Assembly (NCBI GenBank): GCA_013397115.1
Contig: VWZW01004392.1
Coordinates: 76,860 to 140,859, forward strand
DNA length: 64,000 nucleotides
From: Edolisoma coerulescens
Taxonomy: Eukaryota; Chordata; Aves; Passeriformes; Campephagidae
Direction: 5' to 3'
The notes below the pieces were generated by a model that searched no databases, was not told the DNA's origin, and saw only the letters and a program-made list of their open reading frames with translations. Positions 57,947-64,000 of this stretch are shown in pieces; the stretch's first letter is position 1; every line of letters starts with the position of its first letter. Position numbers and translations under genes: made by a program.

Positions 57947-60900
57947 AGAGCCATCGCAGAGACAGGTGAGGTTTCACTGGCCTCTTGAAATGGGTGAGCA
58001 TAAGAGCTGCACGCTTCGGAGCATAAGTTAAAAATTAAGTTTAAATTACTAGAAGAGCTCAAGAGGATTTCTGCAGTGCTTACAGCTTTTACCAACTCCA
58101 GAAGGAGCTTCAGGAGGTGTAAGAGATCCAAGCATTGCAGATTGCTGCAGCACCAACAAAAATCCCTGTTTTACAGCAGATACAGCTCCAGGGACATGAA
58201 CCAAGAGCTGCTGAACCACCAAACCCCCCCAGGGCTGCCCCTCAGCAGGAACACAGCTCAGGCCAGGCAGCACCGTCAGCTCTGCAAGGTCTGTCCCACA
58301 GCAACCACTGAGATTTTTCTAGATTTGAAAAAAAAAAAATTATATTTGAGTACCAGCCACCTGCAGTCTTCTACACAGGGGCCACATCCCAGGCCAGAAG
58401 AGTCACCTTTAAGTGGAGGATGTCCCTGAAGGCCATGTGAAAGGCAGGCATGAACACTGAGGGCACTGACACAGGTGCCAATGACACAACAGCCACAGCA
58501 CCAGCTGCCCCCATGCAGGAGAAGTGGCAGAGCCAGTGCTCCCCACATCCTTCCAAAGGAACCTTTCCTCTCACAAATGCTCCCAAGACAGTTTTCCCAA
58601 AGAAAGTTTGCTGAAGACAGAGGGGGAAGCACAAAATTTAGACTAATAAAGACATCAAGAGCCTTGGCAAGGGAGATGTGCAACCACCTCCTCTGTCCAC
58701 TCTGTGACCTCTGCCAGCCTGTCTGAACTCGGGAATTCCCACACGAAAACGAGCAGCAGTGGCTCCAGAACAAGTGTCCATGGCCACCTTTTCCTCACCA
58801 CCGTCTCCTGCAGCAATTATCTCCGTGTTTCAGTGCCGGCAGGCAGAGCCCCAGGGGAAGGATGCTGTCCCTCCAGGGAAGGTGGCACCCAGCAGGAGCC
58901 ACCCGGAATCCTGACCCAGCAGGAGACGGAGCTGCACTGCCTCAGTTACTGCTCCTGCTCACACATTTAACCTGGCCATCCTTATTCTGCCTGTCCTAGC
59001 AACCCGAAAATGAGTTCACATTCATTCCCATCGTGGCTGTATTTGTTGAAATGTAAGCTGCTTGCAAAAGCATCAGATAAAGCCGTGGCACTTCTCAGCT
59101 CCTTTGTCTGGTACCGTCCCCACATGGAGGTGATGCTGCAGATATCACCTGGGAGTCACTGAATTCACACAGACATAGCCCAGAGGTACCCATCTATTTA
59201 CCTCATTCTTGGTAGAAAAAAAACCCCAGCAACCTGGCATTGTGTTNTTGTGCAACATCCCTGGCAAGGTCTGTGGATGTTCAGTAAAGGAAATACTCTG
59301 CTGCAGGTGCAGGGATGCTCCTGGAACAGAGCTCGGCATCCTGCCGGGCACATCCTGCCGGGCAGCTCCGGCAGCAGAGGGGAAGGAAAAGCCCAGAAGC
59401 CCTGAAATCAACTGGGGTCCTTCCCTGCAAAGGCAAGGCCAAGTCTTGCCTCAGGTCGCCAGCACCACTTGCTCGACACATTTGCAACACATCCTCAAGG
59501 CTCGCTTTTAAAACAATAATAAAAGATTAGGATTTTGAGGTGCCGGGGTGAGAACTGCAGGATCCAGGTGCTCCAAAAGCTGCAGCTCAGGAGGTGCCCC
59601 TGGAGAGGGTCCATCCAGTCCCACATCTCTTGGTGTTGGGCAGTTCGAGAGCCGTCAGTGAGCAGGACAAACGGCATTGTTTGGGTGTTATACAAGAGCC
59701 AAAAGGATGACTCAGGCTGCCCTTATAGCCCTTCCCCGGCTACCCAGAGCCAGGGCTAAGGAATCAGCTGCTCCCAGGGAGAGGGGGGCTCCAGGGACAC
59801 CTCCTGCCCAGGTGAGACAGCCCTGGCACTGCTCGTGCAGCCAGAGCTGCTTTCACACAGTCAGATTTTCAGACAAAACCTACTCTCGTTTTATTTAAGA
59901 ACAAGAAGTCATTACAGTACTCGCAGGATTTCACTTTTCTCTAGCAGGGAGCATCTCGCTGGGAGCTCACGGCACTCCAGATTGCAGGCAGCACACTTTT
60001 CCACATCCATGCTCCAGCATCATCTGTTACATCCTGCACAAGATTCCCCCAGCTCGGGCTCCGCAGGAGCAGCTCCTCGTTTGCCCACAGCCTGGCAACA
60101 CCAGGATCCTCTTTCTGATTGTTTCAGGCTGCACGTAACATGAGAAGCCCCAAGAAAAGCTTTGGATTCGCTACGTGCATGCAGGCTGGTCTCTGCGAAA
60201 GGAAACAGCCTTTGCTCTCGGTTCGAAGCCTTGGCTTCGGTATTTCCAACATCTCAAATACTAAACCTGGCACAGACAGATGTTAATTCTGCAGAACATC
60301 CATCTAAGTCAATTCCTGCCCGGTATCACCTCAATTCTGCCTTTTATAAAACACTTACAATTCATTTTCTATTGGGGATGGAGCTGGCAGACACCTGACC
60401 TTCTCATTAAATACACGCTTTCAGGTGAGACCCCCTGGCTACTGTTACTCACTGGAATTAAACAGGTACACCAGGACTGGTGGCAAAAATAGAAATAGCC
60501 CCAGTTCTCGGCGCGCCGGGGAAGGCAGCGGCGTTCTGTGCACAACAGCAAAATCAACTTAATCACAAATGACAACTCCTGAAAGCCTTTACTTTGGATT
60601 CATCCTTGGCATTTTTCTAGGCCAGCTTGAAAACAAAAGCTTTGTCTTCTTAAAATGCAATTGCCTGAGGCACCTCTAAAAAAAGTGACATAACTCAGGT
60701 TTGAAAAATGCCTCCTGGGTTTCAGATCCTCCTAAGAGCCTCTTTACTATTCAGCTTGATTCAGATTACCCAGATCAGCATGAACTCTGCAGCTTTAGCC
60801 CCAGCTACCAGCACAGGTATAAAAAGCACACATTTAGGATTATTTTTTTAAACTATATGATTAAAGCTCTACAGTTATAAGAAAAGAACTTGTTATTGAT

Positions 60901-62653
60901 CTGAATGGTTGCTCCCTCCGTTTTCTCCAGCAGGTTTATAAACACTCTCTGATGACAGTTTTTTCTGAATTTCACTCTGTTCAGCTTATTCCACATTTTT
61001 TTTTCCCCAGCCTGTTTTTCTTGCTGGGTATTTTCAACCTTTCCATCACAAACCTCAAGCTGTGAGAAGAATGAGCAACTTGTTTTGGAATCAAAATTTA
61101 AGCCTAAAATTTGATTCTTGTTTCTTCTCCCCAGCACAGACCTTTTTTATTTCAGTATTTTCACGAGCAGTGACTTTGTGCTTCTGCAAATCCAGGAGCA
61201 CAGCCCTGTGCCAGCAACTTAACGGGAGGGGGCAAGGAAGGAAAAGCTGCAATTCTCCAAGACAGACACGGCTACTTCCAATGCCTATAATTAACACCTT
61301 GGATAAATCCACAGTACCTTTAGCATATCACAGATTTTTATACCCAGAGGCTGTTTTCTTTGAGCAGATACAAATTTACTGCTAGGTCTGAAAACTCCTT
61401 ATGCAGCCACCAGTAAAGAACTCACATCAAAAGGAGTTTTGTTGCTTTTATTGAGTAATTTGGGACAAGGAGAGCTGAAAGCTCTCTTGCTGATGGGAAC
61501 ACGTTAGAGTCTTTTTCTGAATGATCAAGTCCCATCACTTATTCCACATAAACTGTTCTCTGTCAAGAGCTTTAATCCTCTCTTTTCAATCCCTAAATAA
61601 AACATCCTCCCTAAACTCACTGCCTATTATCTGCCTTTTCTAAAGAAAGTGGTTCTTAAGAGACACACTTTCTTCTGCTTTGCCGTTCCCCTGAAATCCA
61701 TCTCCAATATTAGCCTGACAGAAGTAAAACAGCAGCAATCCTCCCCGACACAGCGAGCTGGAGGAGTGTCTGAACACCCACCCCTCTCCAAGGAAGCTCT
61801 CACACGCGGCCAAAAACAAGTCACAAAAAGGCTTCCAGGAACGGGAGCAATAAACCTTGTGGCAAGCTGTCACCCAGAGCAGGCAGCCCAGGAAGGGTGC
61901 TACAGGGTCACCCATCTGAGGTTCTGCTCGTGGCACGGGCTCCTCAGCTCCCTGACAAAACCAGTCCTTCCCTCTCCACCCCATCTGTGCAGGCTCCTCA
62001 CCCCGGAGATCATTTGGAAACCGGGCTCCTTCCCTGTCCTTTAGAAGAAAATAATGCCAAGAGCCCAAATCCCAACAAACAGCAGAATAAAGGACAGGGG
62101 AAAATGAAAGGGAAAGCTCCATCTCCCACTTAACTGCTACAGGGAGACCAAGAGTGGAGGCACCTGTGGAAGAGCTCAACCTTCCTCCCTGCAGCACGGA
62201 CAATCCGGAGGTGCTGCGACACAGCCCAGCCCTCCTTGGCCGATGACACAGCCAAGGAAAACAGGCTCAGCCAGGGGCTGAGATCCAGGGCAAATGCCAA
62301 GGGCTTGTGCTGCCCCTGCCAGCTTGGGAAGGGCCGGCAGCAGTGGCCGACCTGCGCTGCCACCCCGGTCCTTCCCTGCCCGGCCAGCGCTGGCACCGGC
62401 CATCGGTCACCACACGGGGTTTACTGGTGAGGGAAAGACAGCAATTTCCTCAGTATAAAATAAGAGGGTCTTTTTTTCTGGCCTTGAAAGCCAGCTCAAG
62501 CCAGTTGTGATGTCACTGACTTCTGTCTCCTCAAAAGCCCGAGCTCCCGGAGACCCGAGCAGCCGCTGGAATGTGGGAAGGCCCCGGAGCTCCAGAGCAG
62601 CATGGGCTGATTCCCAGCCTTTCCCCACGCCAAAACCACGGGAGAATTATACT
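57947..62653. other. Unique sequence left of promoter, CR1-free
   Basis: 4.7 kb without a recognisable interspersed repeat. It includes A12 at about 58328, the N at 59247, AT-rich 60590-61630, and GC-richer 62130-62420. Frames of 165 (58276-58773, minus) and 187 codons (61640-62203, minus) lack domains. If the right-edge exon call is right, this would be first-intron sequence. Confidence 0.5.
59247..59247. other. Single N in unique sequence
   Basis: Flanked by CATTGTGTT and TTGTGCAACATCC with no repeat boundary, unlike the Ns at 799, 1047 and 4781. It could be one unresolved base or a collapsed gap. Confidence 0.7.
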
Positions 62654-62812
62654 CAGGAGTGGTGGAGTCACCATCCCTGGAAGGATTTAAAAGAGGTGTA
62701 GAAGTGGCACCTGGAGACATGGGTTAGTGGTGGGCTTGGCAGTGCTGGGTTAATGGCTGGACTCAATGATCTTAGCGGGCTTTTCCAACCTAAATAATTC
62801 TAGGATTCTGTG
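62654..62812 (+). mobile_element. CR1 LINE 3' end, class C
   Basis: CAGGAGTGGTGGAGTCACC, ATCCCTGGAAGGATTTAAAAG, GTGGGCTTGGCAGTGCTGG, ACTCAATGATCTTAGCGGGC and the end ATTCTAGGATTCTGTG. The clearest class C 3' terminus here. Confidence 0.9.
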
Positions 62813-63072
62813 CTGAGGCACTGCAGCAAGCACAACTGCGATGGGTCGTTCCTGCAGGTGGGCTCTTGCTCTTCAGGAGCAAGTCAGGAAAATAAAAGGT
62901 GCACGTCCACCCTGTTCTCCATCCCGGCAATTTGTGTCTCAGCCGCCTGGGCTGGCTCACGAGGGAATCAGCCGTCGGACACCCTTCCAAAGGCACGGCC
63001 GGATCCGACTGTTTCACACCCACCAAAGCTGCTCCGGAGTAAGACATGGAGCTTCATACATCACCTCAAATC

Positions 63073-63230
63073 AACGGAATCATTAAGGTTGGAAAATACC
63101 TCCAAAATCATCAAGTTCCAACCTCTGACCAAGTGCCCCCATGCCCACTAAACCGTACAGCCATATCTGCTCATCTTTACCATTCCCAAGGATGGTGACT
63201 CCACCACTTCCCTGAGGAGCCCGTTCCCAA
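63073..63230 (-). mobile_element. CR1 LINE 3' end, class C
   Basis: AACGGAATCATTAAGGTTGG, an AAATCATCAAGTTCCAACC block, GATGGTGACTCCACCACTTCC and GAGGAGCCCGTTCCCAAAT. It ends at the left edge of the CpG island, opposite in orientation to the copy at 62654. Confidence 0.85.
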
Positions 63231-63260
63231 ATACAATTCCCGACAGAAATCAGCAGCTCC

Positions 63261-64000
63261 AACATAATCGCGACAGAGAAGGCTCCGAAGGCTCCGGCAC
63301 CGCGCGCTGGAGCCCGCAGGGCTCCGCACGGACCCGCGGGAGCGGGGCGGCTCAGCGCCGGTCGGGCTCGATATTCTGCCTGTTTTCTCGCTACGAAACC
63401 GCTCCCGGCCGCCCGAGGCCCCTCTGGCAGAGCAGTCGAGCATCTCCGATTTGCAGGAGACATAAAGTACCCCGAGATCGCGCGGTCACACCGCGGACAT
63501 CCCTCCCAAGTGTCCAGGACCCGCGGAGGGCTCAGCCCCGGAGCCATCGCCAGCCCCGGCGGGGTCGGACCCGCCCGGCGGCCGCTTCCAGGCGCGGCAC
63601 TTCCCCATCCCGCGGGCGCCGGCATCTCCCCTTCCCGTTAAACGGGGAAAACGTGCATCAGGGGCGGAAAAACCTAACCGCACACAAGAAAACCGGCGGG
63701 GAAAGCGAAGACTGAAAGGGGAAAAAAAAAAAAATAAAGCGGCACTAAGTCACTGGCAGGGGGACCCGCGCTGCCAGCACGGACCGCACGATCCGGCTGG
63801 CGGGAGCGGCCCCCCGGAGCAGCCCGGGGGAAGGGGCGGCAGCACTCACCGGGCAGGTCGGTGCCGTGCGGACGGAGGGCCAGGCCCGCCCCGTCCCGCC
63901 TCGCCCGCGGAGCCGCCGGCTCAGTGCTGCACACCGCCCCGCGCCGCGGCTCCTTCCCGCCGACCGTACCACGGCTCCGCGCCGGGGGGGACACGCGCGC
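63261..64000. promoter_or_regulatory. CpG island, probable promoter
   Basis: CpG dinucleotides are dense (for example 63299-63366 and 63841-64000) while the rest of the window is CpG-poor. Several GC-box cores (GGGCGG or CCGCCC) are visible, for example at about 63343 and 63886-63910. No TATA box is seen, consistent with a broad CpG-island promoter. An A-rich tract lies at 63721-63737. Such islands are often bidirectional, so a second transcript to the right is possible. Confidence 0.8.
63850..64000 (-). other. Putative first exon of minus-strand gene (partial)
   Basis: On the minus strand the sequence reads ACCTGCCCG|GTGAGTGCT. This is a near-consensus splice donor with GT at 63849-63848, so the exon would end at 63850 and extend past the right edge. 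It is very GC-rich. A 106-codon minus frame (63674-63994) covers the exon and runs through the donor into the intron, so I take the exon to be 5' untranslated or coding only for a short leader. The gene cannot be identified from this piece. Confidence 0.5.

Noticed and set aside
1..64000. CRISPR arrays, operons, phage or plasmid features
   Set aside because: Regularly spaced repeats of the CRISPR type are absent, and CR1, LTRs and the CpG island mark this as vertebrate nuclear DNA.
1..64000. tRNA, rRNA or snRNA genes
   Set aside because: I saw no convincing A/B box pair or known small-RNA sequence by eye. A dedicated tRNA and ncRNA scan would be decisive and was not possible.

Overview
This window looks like nuclear DNA from a bird, most likely a passerine. 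The basis is about 41 short, 5'-truncated CR1 (Chicken Repeat 1) LINE 3' ends in both orientations, two LTR-type retroviral remnants, no Alu/L1-type elements, and one CpG island. CR1 pieces add up to roughly 8.6 kb (about 13%). I found no protein-coding exon I can defend. Open frames longer than 100 codons are scattered on both strands, lack recognisable domains, and the longest (266 and 268 codons) run through CR1 3' ends. This is intergenic or intronic sequence, probably including the first intron of a minus-strand gene whose promoter lies at the right edge.

Layout. 1-7.1 kb is a mosaic of contigs joined by single Ns (799, 1047, 4781). It holds a 36-bp minisatellite that stops at a gap, a 246-bp segment present twice, a 314-bp segment present three times, and a 2,279-bp block present twice in tandem. 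The two blocks differ at only five sites that I could see, all transitions, and are separated by one N. Assembly of both haplotypes is a more likely cause than true biology. 7.1-63.2 kb is single-copy sequence peppered with CR1 tails. It also carries an LTR on the minus strand (about 15.7-16.13 kb) with a possible internal remnant, an LTR on the plus strand (20.18-20.61 kb) with octamer, TATA and AATAAA in the expected order, and an AT-rich tandem repeat at 42.45-42.60 kb. Several AT-rich, CR1-free stretches (29.4-29.7, 45.9-46.6, 56.8-57.25 kb) could be conserved noncoding elements, but this cannot be tested from one sequence.

63.26-64.0 kb is a dense CpG island. A good minus-strand splice donor (CCCG|GTGAGT, exon end at 63850) suggests the first, probably untranslated, exon of a gene transcribed leftwards, with its start at or beyond the right edge.

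The CR1 tails fall into three visible classes. Class A (25 copies) ends in a segment reading TTTAAGGTCCCTTCCAACCC followed by ATTCT-type repeats. Class B (6 copies) ends in GGATGATCCTGTGGGTCCC then CCAGCTCAGGATATTC. Class C (10 copies) carries CTTGGCAGTGCTGGGTTAA before its end. I see no dramatic new biological system here; the strongest observations are the duplication/assembly structure, the promoter at the right edge, and CR1/LTR details.
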